In this document: one piece after another, positions 1-12,304 of the stretch
Layout of the letters: each line of letters starts with the position of its first letter
Numbering within the stretch: position 1 is the stretch's first letter
Assembly: GCA_943737045.1 (NCBI GenBank)
Contig: CALSFV010000244.1
Location: forward strand, 186,001-250,000
Length of the DNA: 64,000 bases
Direction: 5' to 3'
DNA from: Parapristionchus giblindavisi
Taxonomy: Eukaryota > Nematoda > Chromadorea > Rhabditida > Diplogasteridae
Notes under the pieces: model-generated
Databases searched by the model: none
Told to the model about the DNA's origin: nothing
The model's input: only the letters and a program-made list of their open reading frames with translations
Position numbers and translations under genes: made by a program

Positions 1-208
1 CTGCGAAATGCGTCTAGACCTGCGCTAATGTTGCCTCTGTGTACACGTCTTCTATTACTTTCGTCTCACTCCAACATTCAAAATGACAATGACTTCATTT
101 TTATTATTATTATTATATCATTATTTTATTAAATTTACCAAAATTAAAAAAATGTAAAATTAATGCCTGAATGAATGGAATGAGAGAGGGGTGGGAAGAC
201 TCGGAGAA

Positions 209-316
209 GAAAAGGAGAGGGAGAGGGAGAGGGAGAGGGAAAGGGAGAGGGAGAGGGAGAGGGAGAGGGAGAGGGAGAGGGAGAGGGAGAGGGAGAGGGA
301 GAGGGAGAGGGAGAGA
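209..316. repeat. (GGGAGA)n microsatellite
   Basis: About 17 units, nearly pure. It yields spurious Arg/Gly and Ser/Pro frames on the two strands. Confidence 0.95.
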
Positions 317-415
317 GACTATTCTGTCTTACACTAATCCAGACCACTCACGCATGCTTAATCATGGAGAGGAAGAGGAGAATATGAGTGAGACTGGGAA
401 GAATAACATTGTATA

Positions 416-766
416 ATGGCTCGTTAAAAAATAGTGGAAAACCGAAATCGGCGACTTTCCACCTGTTAAAAAAGTACCCGGAAAGTCGAAAATGGAAACA
501 CGAAATTTGAATTCGCGCGCGCTCAAAGAGGTGCGGGAATTCAAATTCCGACTTTACGTCACCGATTTTTAGCAGTAAAATGGAAATTCAACTTCCTTCT
601 TGCTAAAAATGGAATCCGCGAAATTTCGCTGTCGGAATATGAATTCCCGCACTTCTTTGCGCGCGCGCGAATTCAAATTTCGTGTTTCCATTTTCGACTT
701 TCCGGGTACTTTTTTAACGGGTGGAAAGTCGTCGATTTCGGTTTTCCACTATTTTTAACGAGCCAT
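416..766. mobile_element. Palindromic MITE
   Basis: Ends ATGGCTCGTTAAAAAATAGT and its inverse; arms of ~130 bp pair across a ~90 bp centre which is itself partly complementary. No ORF of note. Confidence 0.75.
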
Positions 767-777
767 CAGATCTATCA

Positions 778-1125
778 TTAAAGGTGGAGACCCGCGAATG
801 ATCATGCAAATGTCTTCCATATCGCTTATGCAAGTGTCTAGTGATATGCAAGAAGATAGGGAGACTAGTTATCGTTCCCTTAGCGTAGTGGTAAAACTTC
901 TGACTCGAAAGCGCATGATCGCTGGTTCGAATCCTGTTGCCGAACTTTCCTATTTTCAAAAAGCGCGCCTTTGCCTGAGTTTGCTAGCATGATTCATTCA
1001 TGATTCTAGCGATCAATAAGCTGAATTAGCATAAAATAAATAATGTACGGTATGTAGAATAACTTTTGCTATCATTCTGTCTTCACAGTTTGTTCACGAA
1101 AATATTCGCGGGAGTCCACCTTTAA
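778..1125. mobile_element. TTAA-flanked MITE with tRNA-like interior
   Basis: TTAA followed by AAGGTGGAGACCCGCGAAT at the left; the inverse AGGTGGACTCCCGCGAAT and TTAA at the right. The interior holds a tRNA-like block at 881-948 with A-box-like TAGCGTAGTGG and B box GGTTCGAATCC. The same family recurs at 4020, 50142 and 62393. Confidence 0.7.
881..948 (+). pseudogene. tRNA-like sequence inside TTAA MITE
   Basis: A box TAGCGTAGTGG and B box GGTTCGAATCC are correctly spaced, and GTTC/GAAC can pair at the ends. The anticodon arm does not fold well, so I treat it as a tRNA-derived Pol III-like module and not a functional tRNA. Confidence 0.5.
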
Positions 1126-1126
1126 A

Positions 1127-3167
1127 CCTCATCGACTTTTAACACCCAGAGTTAATTTTAACACCCAGAGTTAATTTTAACACCCAGCGTTAATTTTAAC
1201 ACCCAGAGTTAATTTAACACCGAGAGTAATATTGAATCACATTTGGGATTCATAAAATACAATTCCCCTCAACGAGGTAGGAAAGCTATATTAGCAAAAC
1301 ATGATGAAATAACTATTAAATATGAGACAGAATACAATTGCGAAAACTTTTGACATTCGGGGAACTTGTAGTTACGAAATGCGAACAACAATTTGAATAG
1401 AATTGAGGATAGGCATAGCATGACGAGGGTCCGTCGCTATAGTTGAATCGGTGAGAGAGATGTATTCAAATATTTCGTATTTATGAATACTCCACTGCAT
1501 TTCAAGTAACATCTAAATATTATGATTGCAACACAACGTGTTAAATACGTCATACTACAGGTCCTGGGGCGGTGGTATTTAAAAAAAGGTTCATTTTACT
1601 CTCTCTCTCTCGTAGACAAAGCGAGAGAGTGTGGCCAGAGAGGAGAGTTGCAAATCAATTTGGACTGTTTGTAGCACTTTTCATCTGTATTTTTTCATTC
1701 CAGTCCGATTCCGTATAGTATAGTCATCGCATTCCTTTCGTTTGCATCTATCGTAAGAGAGAGCTCTATCTATTCAATTATAGTCGCATACCACCAAGAC
1801 TACTAACCAAGTCATGGTCTGCACCGAAGAGAAAAGAAAACACTCTCCTCGTTGCACACTCTCTCTCGCCTCTTTTCTTTTCTTTTCGTGACTAAGATTA
1901 TTGATTTTGCCATCATATAGTGGCATCCTTAGTAGAAGAAGTAGAAGAAGATAAAGAAGAAGTTGAATAATCGAATGAACACCCAAGGGAGTAGCACCTT
2001 ATCTCCTCGATTTCACGCTTTGTCCTTATTCTTCTTCATCCTCATCAAACTATGTACGTCTTCTCTTCCTCTCCCTTTTGCCTCCCTCTCCCTCTCCCTC
2101 TCCCTTTTACCAACTCTCCCTCTCCCTTTTTCCTCCCTCTTCCTCCCCATCTCCCTCTCCACTTCTCCTTCAACCATAATCAATACGCTATAGTGAGCAA
2201 AATCTTCGCCATATTCCTGCCAGAAAGAGAATGACAACCGCTCACACAGAAGAGGGTACCGGGAATGAACATTATTGATTGATATTGATTGATGAGTGAT
2301 CAATACTACAGTATATCTCTAGCTTCTCTACTATTCTTCTTCCTCTTATATCCTCCTCGTCCCTTTTAGGGAGTCGTCCTGCATAGGAAATCAATTTGGA
2401 GAGAGAGAGAGGGCGATAGAGTGTGCAGAATTAAGAGAGCGTCAGACGGTTAGAGGGAGGTTGAGAGAGTGTGGAGAAGTGAGAGAGATAGACAGAATGA
2501 AGACGAGACTCGATTGAATAGGGAGAGGGAGAGGGAGAGGGAGAGGGAGAGGACCGAGAAGGAAGGGGGATGACTAGAGTTATAGTAGAGGAAAAGAGTA
2601 CGAATACAATGAGGGAAGGGAACGAATATGAAAATTACTATATTTATTAAATTTATAATATATATTCTTTATTAAATTAATGGCATTAATAGAAGTACAA
2701 GCATACGTTTACATGCACTTTGAATGTAAATTCTAAAAAATATAATATATTTTATTGTTAGCTAATAATACGCCCTATGGTGTTTCGGCCGCTACTATAA
2801 TAATAATTGCTAAAAACCCTTCAATATATTAAATATATTAGTATTGTTTCATGTCGATAATGTCAATACGAAAATAGATCCCAGTATACCTTATTTTAGA
2901 TAATCCTATATTCCCATTTTTAATCTTATCTATTCATCATATTATTCATATCAGAAAATTTGAAGACATGATTGGATCGATGGATGTTATTTATATATCT
3001 GACAATTTCCTGCCGAAACACAAAAAATCAATTTCGAAAAACCAAATTTAAAATTTTACAAAAAAAGAAAAGGGATGAAAAGTAACAGTTTTTTTATGCG
3101 TTCTGAATTTATATTTTCAGAATGTAAACGGAAAAGCAACATTTTTATTTTAAACTTAAATTTTCAG
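1127..3167. other. No gene seen; repeats only
   Basis: Holds a 20-bp tandem repeat (AACACCCAGAGTTAATTTTA, five copies, 1139-1225), a hairpin repeat (1594-1668), a GAGA-type hairpin (1816-1895), CT-rich DNA (2065-2165) and GA-rich DNA (2400-2555). Probably intron or upstream region of the homeobox gene. Confidence 0.6.
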
Positions 3168-6100
3168 CATGTAAACGGAAAGAGGAGCAACACACCGTGC
3201 CCATTCCCAATCCTGCTCCGAAGAAACCTCGATTGGTGTTCACGGATATACAGAGGAGAACACTCCAGGCCATATTTAAGGTAGATTATTCTTAAATTCA
3301 CTCCACAAGCTAATTCGAAGCTCTGACCACGCGACGGCTCGGGTTCGTATTTAATAATAATTTGTGAACTTTCGGATAAAAGGAGAAAAAATTCGAAACT
3401 TACTATCTGTTTCTTTTGTCTCCACAAAAACCCTGACCATGATAACGACAGTTCGATGAAAAAGTTATAATTGATTAAAAAAATTAATTCGATAGTGATT
3501 GTAGTTTCCTTAGTATTTTTACTTTAAAAAAAAGTTATTTTTCAGGAGACGAAGAGGCCGAGTCGAGAAATGCAGCTAACAATCAGTCAACAATTGAATC
3601 TAGATCCTACGACAGTTAGTACTTGTATCTTATTAAGGCAACGCTCTCTCGTAGACAAAGAAAACGAGAAAGCACTGCCAGAGCGGATAGTTTCAAATTA
3701 TCACATGGTGTGCCAACTTTTAAAAAAATATTTTCAAAACCAATAAAACTGCCACCGAGTCAAAACCGAAATGCCTTGTAAGCGACTGAAATCCATCACC
3801 CCTCTATCCCCTTGTCAGTAATATGATTATGAATATATGTATTTGATCAAATAAATTAACAAATAAATAAGTAAATAAATAAACAAATAAATAAATAAAT
3901 AAAGTAATATTATTTAAGGTCGCAAACTTCTTCATGAACGCCCGTAGACGGGGTCATGATCGTGAAGTCCGAGAGGAGCACGAGAGGAAGGAAGGTTGGT
4001 TATGCGGCTAATTCGTTACTTAAAGAAGGGGGGGGGGGACCCATGAGTTGGCATGACTGACTCCCGCCACGATAAGCATGCTGGCTATTGTTTATATTAT
4101 ATGGTAATAGGCGTAAGGGATAATGAGAAAATGAGATAGAAAGTATGCAAATTCGATGAGCACTCTCTACATGCCTTGAAAGTTGTACTTTCAATGATCA
4201 TAGTGAGCTTTAAACATATCGGGAATCAATATCAGATATGTCTTTCGATTCGTTTGATGAATCTCTATCATACTATCCGAACAGTCTTATTACGAAAAAC
4301 TCGTGGGTCTCCATCTTTAAGTAACGAAATGAAGAGAAAAAGATGCGAGAGAGTGCGCAAAACGAAGAGAGTCTGTACTTTTTGTTTTACTTTTTTTTAC
4401 AACTATATACCGTCAAAACGAAAAAAAAGTGAAACATTTGTCAAATAATTTGACAAAATTTGACAAAAGTTCACAAGATTCCCATTTTTAGCATTTTTCA
4501 TGATCTTGATGAAGTATTATCTCAGATTTTGTTTTGTAGATGTGTTTGCCAAATCCAGATAAGCACGACAAAAGTGAAAAAAATAATCAGGAGCGTTGCG
4601 GAGCAGAATTGGTATACTGTAGCATACTGTAGAATCTTACTGTAAAATTGCTTCCATCGCGCTTTTTTCGTCTAATCATGGATATATCTAGCATTACCTG
4701 ACTTCCTATAGCGAATGTGTACTTTTTGGATCATTTCATAGATCAGGCTGCAAAACGGGTATACTGTAGAAAATCATACCGTATACCAGTTTCACGGAAC
4801 AGCGTTCACAGTGATTCATTTAAATGTTTTTCCTCATAGGTCAATTAGGCAAGCCCAGTGATGCTCAGACACCCTATTATCAAATAAAAAAATAACAACC
4901 GCGTGTAGATATCATGTTTCAAAATTTTCAAAATCTTGTGAACTTTTGTCAAATTTTGTCAAATTATTTGACAAATGTTTCACTTTTTTTCGTTTTGACG
5001 GTATATATACATATAGAACTTCCCCAAGTCCTTTCTATTATTAGTATTATTTTTCTTATCGTTTCTGTATTTGCTGTCGCACCTGTCACGGGTGTATCAA
5101 ATAAGTAAATTAAAAAAAGAACTTGTTATATAAATTTATCAAGGAACGAACAATCCGAAACGAGCTTGTTATATCGCAATTTCGGAATATGCAATCTTTG
5201 AAACATATAATATTTGGGTGGATCTTCAAGACCAGTCTCTTTTCCGCGTGAAATGAATGTTTATATCCTAACTGCTGTTTTTTTTGACTCGCTAAATAAA
5301 TAAAAATAAATAAATATTTAAAAAATAAAAATTCCAGGTTCATCGGTCTCCTCGAGTGGTCTCTTCGATGATCTGTTCACATCTGACATCAAATTGGAAG
5401 ACGATAATGATCTTCTCTCGCTTAATGGACATCATCATATGTTGGAGGATCATCCATTGGGATCACTTGGTATTGTTTATTTATTTATTTGTTTATTTAT
5501 TTAACAATTTATGATTATTTATTAATTTAATGAGAGAAAAAAACAAATTAAATGATTTTGAGTGCTTTATTTGACAGAGTAAAAGCAGTCAAAAATCACA
5601 AATGCATCTAAACTTGGTGCTACGAAAACTGAAAACTGAGATTACTTTGAGTTTCTTGTATGAACGAAAGGGAAGAATAGATATGAATTTATGAACGCTT
5701 GCTTAATACCCTTCATTTATGATTGATTTATAAATCAATTTAGATAATCTAAGAGAATGTATTATTTTGCTATAAAGATTTGCAAAATGATAAATAGTCC
5801 AAATGTGATCCATTTTTTTCGCTCTTTAAATCCATATTTTAGTCGGATATAGTGCGAAGAAAATGTGAACAGAAGTAGACAATTTCATTTAATTTAATTA
5901 TCTATTCTTTACATATAACATAACATATATACACTTTATCAAGATTAACTAAGCAGTTCTTTACAGGAAATGGAATAACCTCCACTCTATCTGATTCCTT
6001 GGATGAGGCCATTCTTGCCGAAGATGATTCCAACTCCAGGGATGATGGTATGATTTTAGTTTATATTATATTATTATATTTTTTAAATAAGCAAAATAAC

Positions 6101-6826
6101 GACTTGAAAAGTTCATATCTAAAGAATGTCAGCAATTCGACTAAATTCAATTCTTTATCCTATCAGCACATTAAATGCAGAGGGCAGTAGAATGTAATGC
6201 AGAAAAAAGGCAATTCGACTAAAACAATGTATCATTCAAATATCACGGAATTTCAATTTATGAATTGACGCTAGATATAAGGTGTTAATATGCATTTTAA
6301 TTTTAAAAAAAACAAATAACTGTATCTTATATTTCGAAAATTACAAAAAAATATTTTAATACATTTTTCAGATTCATCGATCCCCACGAACCTTCGTCAA
6401 CTTCTCCGACAGCACACCAGCAATGGACTTCTCTCAATCGATGACGAACCTCTATTGGAAGAATCAATCGATAGATCATCAGAGCCAATCGATAGATCAA
6501 ATCACAGTAACCGCATGCACGATGACGATGTGCCTGAGGAGCTCCAGAACATTCTCGAGGACGAAGACGACAAACCACCCGTTCACGCCAAAGATCAATC
6601 AATACAATCTCTGGAATCGATCGATAATCTCGATACCGTATCCTCGTTGGATCGAATGGATTCATTGATCGATCATCAAGTCTTGGATATCGATAATCAT
6701 GATCATACTGTATACGAGGATGATCAGCACCCAGACAGTCTGGCAGTACTCCAGCCAATCTGTATCGATTCAAATCATGATGATGACAGTCACCCCATGC
6801 CAGCTCATCTCATAGAACATCTATGA
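3168..6826 (+). CDS. ONECUT/CUT-class homeobox transcription factor, 3' part (partial at 5' end)
   Basis: Nuclear DNA-binding transcription factor; only the 3' coding part is in the window. Exons read by me: 3168-3280, 3546-3614, 3919-3994, 5338-5469, 5967-6047, 6372-6826 (stop TGA). All junctions are GT-AG and in phase, giving about 307 residues. The first exon starts with CKRKEEQ, the usual end of a cut domain, then KKPRLVFTDIQRRTLQAIFK, followed across two introns by ETKRPSREMQLTISQQL and VANFFMNARRR. Phe and Met in NFFMNARRR (homeodomain positions 48 and 50) are characteristic of the ONECUT class (nematode ceh-38/ceh-48 group). The remaining ~220 residues are acidic, rich in Asp, His and Ser, with repeated IDRS/IDN motifs and no known domain. 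The cut-domain exons were not found in 1-3167, so they lie outside the window. The intron 3995-5337 carries two MITEs. The family call is firm; the exact orthologue is not. Confidence 0.9.
4020..4320. mobile_element. TTAA-flanked MITE in homeobox intron
   Basis: Ends TTAAAGAAGGGG..GACCCATGAG and the inverse of TTAAAGATGGAGACCCACGAG. It starts 25 bases after the homeodomain exon. Its interior (about 4090-4290) is repeated in inverted orientation at 42085-42285. Confidence 0.7.
4405..5005. mobile_element. TA-flanked MITE in homeobox intron
   Basis: Inverted ends TACCGTCAAAACGAAAAAAA with arms of ~75 bp (GTGAAACATTTGTCAAATAA and inverse), flanked by TATA. The interior has several CTGTAGAATC-type repeats. 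Confidence 0.75.
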
Positions 6827-8092
6827 TAGATATGTCCGCGTTACAGTTATTAGCCTGACCCAGCGCACACTAGTTGACCTATTGAACGATATATTGCAAT
6901 ATTTATTCATACTCTATTCGAAAATTTGCGAAAAACAACTCTCCCCAACCGCTATTTCGTTTCGTTTCGTGACTTTCTCTGATATCTCAAAACTCGAAGA
7001 CTACTGAAAATTCTTCACTGACTTGAAATCGATTTTAAGTCCACTTCAAGTCAAAGAACATTTGCCGAAATGCACTACAGTATGTACACCACTTGAAGTA
7101 GACTTACAAGTCTATATCAAGTGAAATTAAAAAGTAAACTTAAGTTTTGAAATACCAGAGTTTGAACGCCACATTAGTAATCAATAGCCTATACAACTAA
7201 TCAATAATATTCCTTACAGATCTAGATATCAACTGCTTCAAGCATTTATTTATATTATTATTATTATTAATTCTGATATCCATGTGATTTCCCCTTTGTA
7301 AACAACGTGAATTGTGTGCCATACTTTTCACTCTTTCTTAACTTATGGTTAAGGTACTTCCTTAATTAGTTAAGTACTATTAAGTATATTCCTAATTATT
7401 TAAGCAATTCATTAATATTCATTTATTTGGTGCCGATCTCTCATATTGCACATAATTTATACCTATCTCTCTATTCACATTCACTTCATCCGGAGACCCT
7501 CACTTATTCAAATTCTTTTGAGATCTCCATTCTATCATCACCTTTTGGACCATTTACGTATGCCTGCCTTAACTAAGTCAACACATTCTTACAATAACTA
7601 AGTCACCCATTCCTTAACTAAGTCACCCATTCCTTAACTAAGTCACCCATTCCTTAACTAAGTCATCCTTTCCTTAACTAAGTCATCATTTTTTTCGCCA
7701 ACCGCTGAGTGTATTCTAGTCAGTCATCTGTTCTAATCATAGACAGAGACCTTCGTCACTCTATTCATTCCTCTCCCTTGGTATCACATTCCCGATCAAA
7801 TTCGATCTCCTAGTCTAATCAATAATCGCCTACCGTATACCACTTGCTTACCGTATCTCATAAATCAATCGATCTCATAGGATCATTCAATTCGTTTCTT
7901 CTTGAGCATCTCTCCACTCAGGTGCTCTTCTTGGCTATATTCTCTAATCAATAGTGATTTTGTGTTTATTGATTGTACGGAAAGATTCAATTGATCGATA
8001 AATTATTGCTTCTTTGCTTCACGTGCTCCATTCACCCACAGAATATCTGAACCCTGGGCTGGGATATGCAAATTTCCGGGAAAAAAAATAAA
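6827..8092 (+). other. 3' flank / long 3'UTR of homeobox gene
   Basis: Contains a relative of the AAGTAGACTT element (7005-7165), a six-copy 20-bp tandem repeat TTAACTAAGTCACCCATTCC (about 7569-7690), and AATAAA at 8087, a possible poly(A) signal. Confidence 0.4.
7569..7690. repeat. 20-bp tandem repeat
   Basis: About six copies of TTAACTAAGTCACCCATTCC with few changes. Confidence 0.9.
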
Positions 8093-10454
8093 GACACGTT
8101 GTTACCGATTTTTTTATCTGAGTGGACTATCAGTCGTCCCTAATGGACGATAGAGAAACATTTTCCCTGTTTCAATCACCTAGTTCGATACCGGCTTTCT
8201 TTATTTCTTGAATGGAGAAAATAATATCTCTCATAACCCCCTGTGTCACTCTCTCGCTCTTCAGCACTGACAACAAGCGTGAATAAGATAAATATATTAT
8301 TCACTATTATAAATTGTCCTTGTACTGCAAAAATAATAATTTATTTATTATTATCATTGTATTGTCCTTGCAGATGAACAGATGCATACAACGTTTATTA
8401 CGTATATCTTTAGCAGAGATTGACGAGGGAAGAAAACCAATGGCCAGTGTGTGAACATGAAGAGAAAGATAAACATGGGATGATGAATGTAGTGTACCAA
8501 TCAATACAGTACACCACGGCAGAGTTACAGTATCTATGCGTGTGTGTGTGTGTACTGCACCGAATGTGGTAAAAGACAGACAGTTTGGTGTACACAATAT
8601 GTAGTGAGAGTCAATTCGTGTGGCAAGTGTGTGTGTGTATGTATGTGATATACAAGAGAATGAATGAATACAGTATACGAGATATCGTAATGGAGGGGGA
8701 GGGGGTACTGTAATCACAATGATGGGTACTGTAATTGGGGGTACTGTAATGGCATGACTGCAGTGTCATAGAATGAACAAGTAGTCTATCATGGCTAGTG
8801 TCATACTTATCAGGAGATTGAATAGAGAGAGAGAGAGAGAGAGAAAGCGGGGTGCACATAACATTATCTTCCAAAATGACGAAAAGAAAAGAAAAGACCC
8901 AAGGCGAGTGCGAAAAGAGGAGAGTCTACAACAAAAGTGATTGCATCGTCAAGTGATAGAGTCATGATAGTGGCGTACATTATGAATGACAATGGATCGA
9001 TATATACCAAAAAAGGGGGCGGAGTCAAGCACGATTATTGATTGATTGATGATTGTGAAAGCAGTACTAATGGAATACAAGTGCGAGTATGCAGGAGGAA
9101 AATTAGGAAACAGATGATACTAGTAGATCGACTAGTAATCAATAAATCAATAATCATGATTAAGGCAATCAATATGATAATGAATGGTGAATGATCAATT
9201 GATACGACAAGAGGCATAGACATGATCATAGAGGAAATCATTCGAAAAGAAAAGAAAAAGGGGCGAGAGAGTGTGCGGAACGAGGAGAGTTTTTTCCCAC
9301 TTTTCTTTTACTTTTCCTAAATTCGCCGATGATGATACAGGGGGGGGGGCTACAAATAAAGACAATTGAACAGAAAACGATTCTTCTTCTATCGCAAGGG
9401 AGCAATGCAAGACTACGGTATGAAAACGGATTATAAACAACATGAAATGACAGAATGAAAAATGAATGGAAATGAAAATAAAAGAAATGAAAAATATTGT
9501 GAACACTGAAAAGTGCATCTATGTATGAAATATGTGTGATTTATGTATGGAAGTGGACAAGTGAGAAATGCAAATGAATGATGAAAGAAAATGAATGAAC
9601 GAAAATTATATATATATTATAAGGGTGCTTGAAAAAAAAGTGAAACAGGACTACATTACAGGAAACATGGAAATACAAGATATATGAAAAAACGGAAATA
9701 TAAAAAGAAAATAATAGAAAAGTCTAAGGGGGTAAGGACACACCTTTGAGAAAAGGGTTACTGTACAAGGACAGAAATATCGGTTCACATGAGAAAAGCC
9801 GGGGAAAAGTGAGGGGAAATGAAAACAGGAAAAGGGGCGGAGTCCATGAAATGGGGGAAAATGAATGACTAAGTGAGAGAGAGAAGAAGCGGTGATGACG
9901 ACGTGTAACACGATGATAATCGAGAGCGACATGACCAACAACAACGATGATGAATATGAATAGGGAATCAATCGATAATCAGTAAATCAATCGATAATCA
10001 ATGAACCAATCAATCGATAATCGAATGAATCAATAGATAATCGAATGAATCAATCAATCGATAATCAATGAATAAATCAATAATCGAACAAATCAATCGA
10101 TAATCAATCAATCAAAAGTCTTGGCTGAGTGGGGCGACAGGGACGAGGTGGTGGAGCAGGGAGGCGTCAGGCAGTATGGCGCTGATGATGACGACGTCGA
10201 GGATAGAGCAGGAGCATGAGGGCACGACTGATAATAATCAATCGATAATGATGATACGCCAATCAATATATTGATTGATTTCTGATAGACAGGGACAGGG
10301 GACACAATGAAACCAACATAACCAACAAGAATGTGAGAGGACAAGAAAACGGATTGCACGCCAACATACATACAGTGTAGTAACATGTTACAGTAAATGT
10401 TGTTGATTGATGGATTGATCGATTGATTGATTGATCGATTAGTAGATCAAACAA
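8093..10454. other. No gene seen; simple repeats
   Basis: Between the convergent homeobox and phosphatase genes. Holds CA/GT and GA tracts, a GAGA-type hairpin (9245-9322) and ATCAATCGATAATC repeats (9960-10110). Confidence 0.6.
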
Positions 10455-11046
10455 TCAATCCTTGTAGGACGGTGAAGAGGGCGGGAAGAAGGCGGATTGT
10501 CGAGAGGCAGCCTCTATGCCGCATGAGGGTGAGAGGGGCGGAGGAATGGCCGAGGTGGGCACACGCGCGGACACCTGATGATATGGACATTATCGATTAG
10601 TGCATGTGGTGCTATCACTCTGGAGTGAGTAGATCTACCGCTCTGGGTTTTTTTTGACTCGCCTCCGTGGTGTACGCTACGGCTTTTATATGTCATACAC
10701 CACGGTTTGGGAAGATGGCGTACAACACACGGTATGCGAATGTGGTGATGTTCCCACACCGTGGCCTCTAGAAGACGAGTCAAAAATACCGGAGTAAGTA
10801 ACGAGTACGTTAGGTCGAGACAAATAGTGCAATTATACGAGTAACGTGGAAAAAAAACAAAGCTGTCCATGGAATTTCAAAACTTCGTAATTGATCTCAC
10901 CTAGTTTGGAGATGTTGTTTCAGACAAATTATTAAATTTACTCTCAAAATATTATTAGTAAACATATCCATCAGTACCGTATGCCACACAAACATTGAAC
11001 TGTACGCACAAGGACATCGTTTTTTGATCTTTTGTAAATTTCATAA

Positions 11047-11094
<48 letters not shown>

Positions 11095-12265
11095 CCTGCC
11101 CGCTCAATCCCAGCTGCCGCTCAAACTCGGACAATTGTCCCATAAAGTGAAAGTTGGGCGCGATGCTGCCATTGCAATGCAGCACCTGATCATAGGCGTG
11201 CTCCAGCGACCACCTGAATTGAACCGTCCGTCATTCAGATTAGACTACGGTAGTCGAGGAGGACACAGAACGAGTAGCACTCACCTATGAGAGCTCATCA
11301 GATACGCGATACACACAGTCACCGATCGGGAAATGCCTAAACGAGAAGAAGCTATGACTATTGTAACCATACATGCCCAACCATACATGACTATTGTAAC
11401 CATACATGGGCTCACCCCTGTAAAATAATGAAATTTCGAAAATTTGGTGACATACCCCTTGTAAAAATGATGCATAGGTGAAATTTTATTTTATCTACCG
11501 ATTCATGATGGTATCATTACTTCAATCATACTATTGACATATAAGGAGGACGAAACACGAACCCGCCAGGCAGTGAACGAGCACTTTGCCACCCGACATG
11601 GCCGCTGATTCGATGAAGGTGATAGCATCTGTAAATATATCAATATAAATATAAATATAGGGACTAGTTAAGTTAATAACTATTAGAATGTACAAATATC
11701 TGATCTGATCTGCATGCTCAATAATAGTACGACTGGGAAATGTGACAGCAATAAGTGACGGTCTCTAGATCAGTAAATAAATATATAATTATATTGTTAT
11801 TATAATTATAAAGATAATAATTCCTCCACGGTAATCGCCCCCTCGAAAACCGCGCCCACGATTCTATTAATAGCTCGCAGTGATAATGTAAGCTATACAT
11901 GATGGATTAGTAAACAATTATCATTGTTCATTAATTCACAACCAGAGCTAATTTTTAACACCCTGTGCTAATTCTAACACCCCGAGGTTATAAATTTCAA
12001 TGCTCAAGCAGACAATCCTGAGATTACGGTAGCATGTTAGATACCATCTTTTTTTCGGTCCAATCGAGTATTCTCACTATTTTTGAGACTGTGCGCATGC
12101 ATGTATGCAAGGTGTGAAACATGAACCCACCAGGGAAGAACGCGGACAGATTGAAACTGCTATTGTCGTCCACGGGAATGCGCAGATACCGAATCGAATT
12201 GTCGTCCTCGTGGAAATTCTCCAGATTCTTCGTCACATTCACCACGTGTGTGATGCCGATTCTGA

Positions 12266-12304
<39 letters not shown>

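Noticed and set aside
171..416. RGRGRG-rich 81-aa frame
   Set aside because: Translation of the GGGAGA repeat.
6327..6773. 148-aa minus frame
   Set aside because: Antisense of the last homeobox exon, which has a spliced, family-supported reading.
10108..10330. Minus-strand frames reading VPSCSCSILDVVIISAIL and HILVGYVGFIVSPVPVY beside the phosphatase end
   Set aside because: Hydrophobic and with an acceptor-like TTATCAG, but no donor joins them in phase and the phosphatase already has a stop at 10455.
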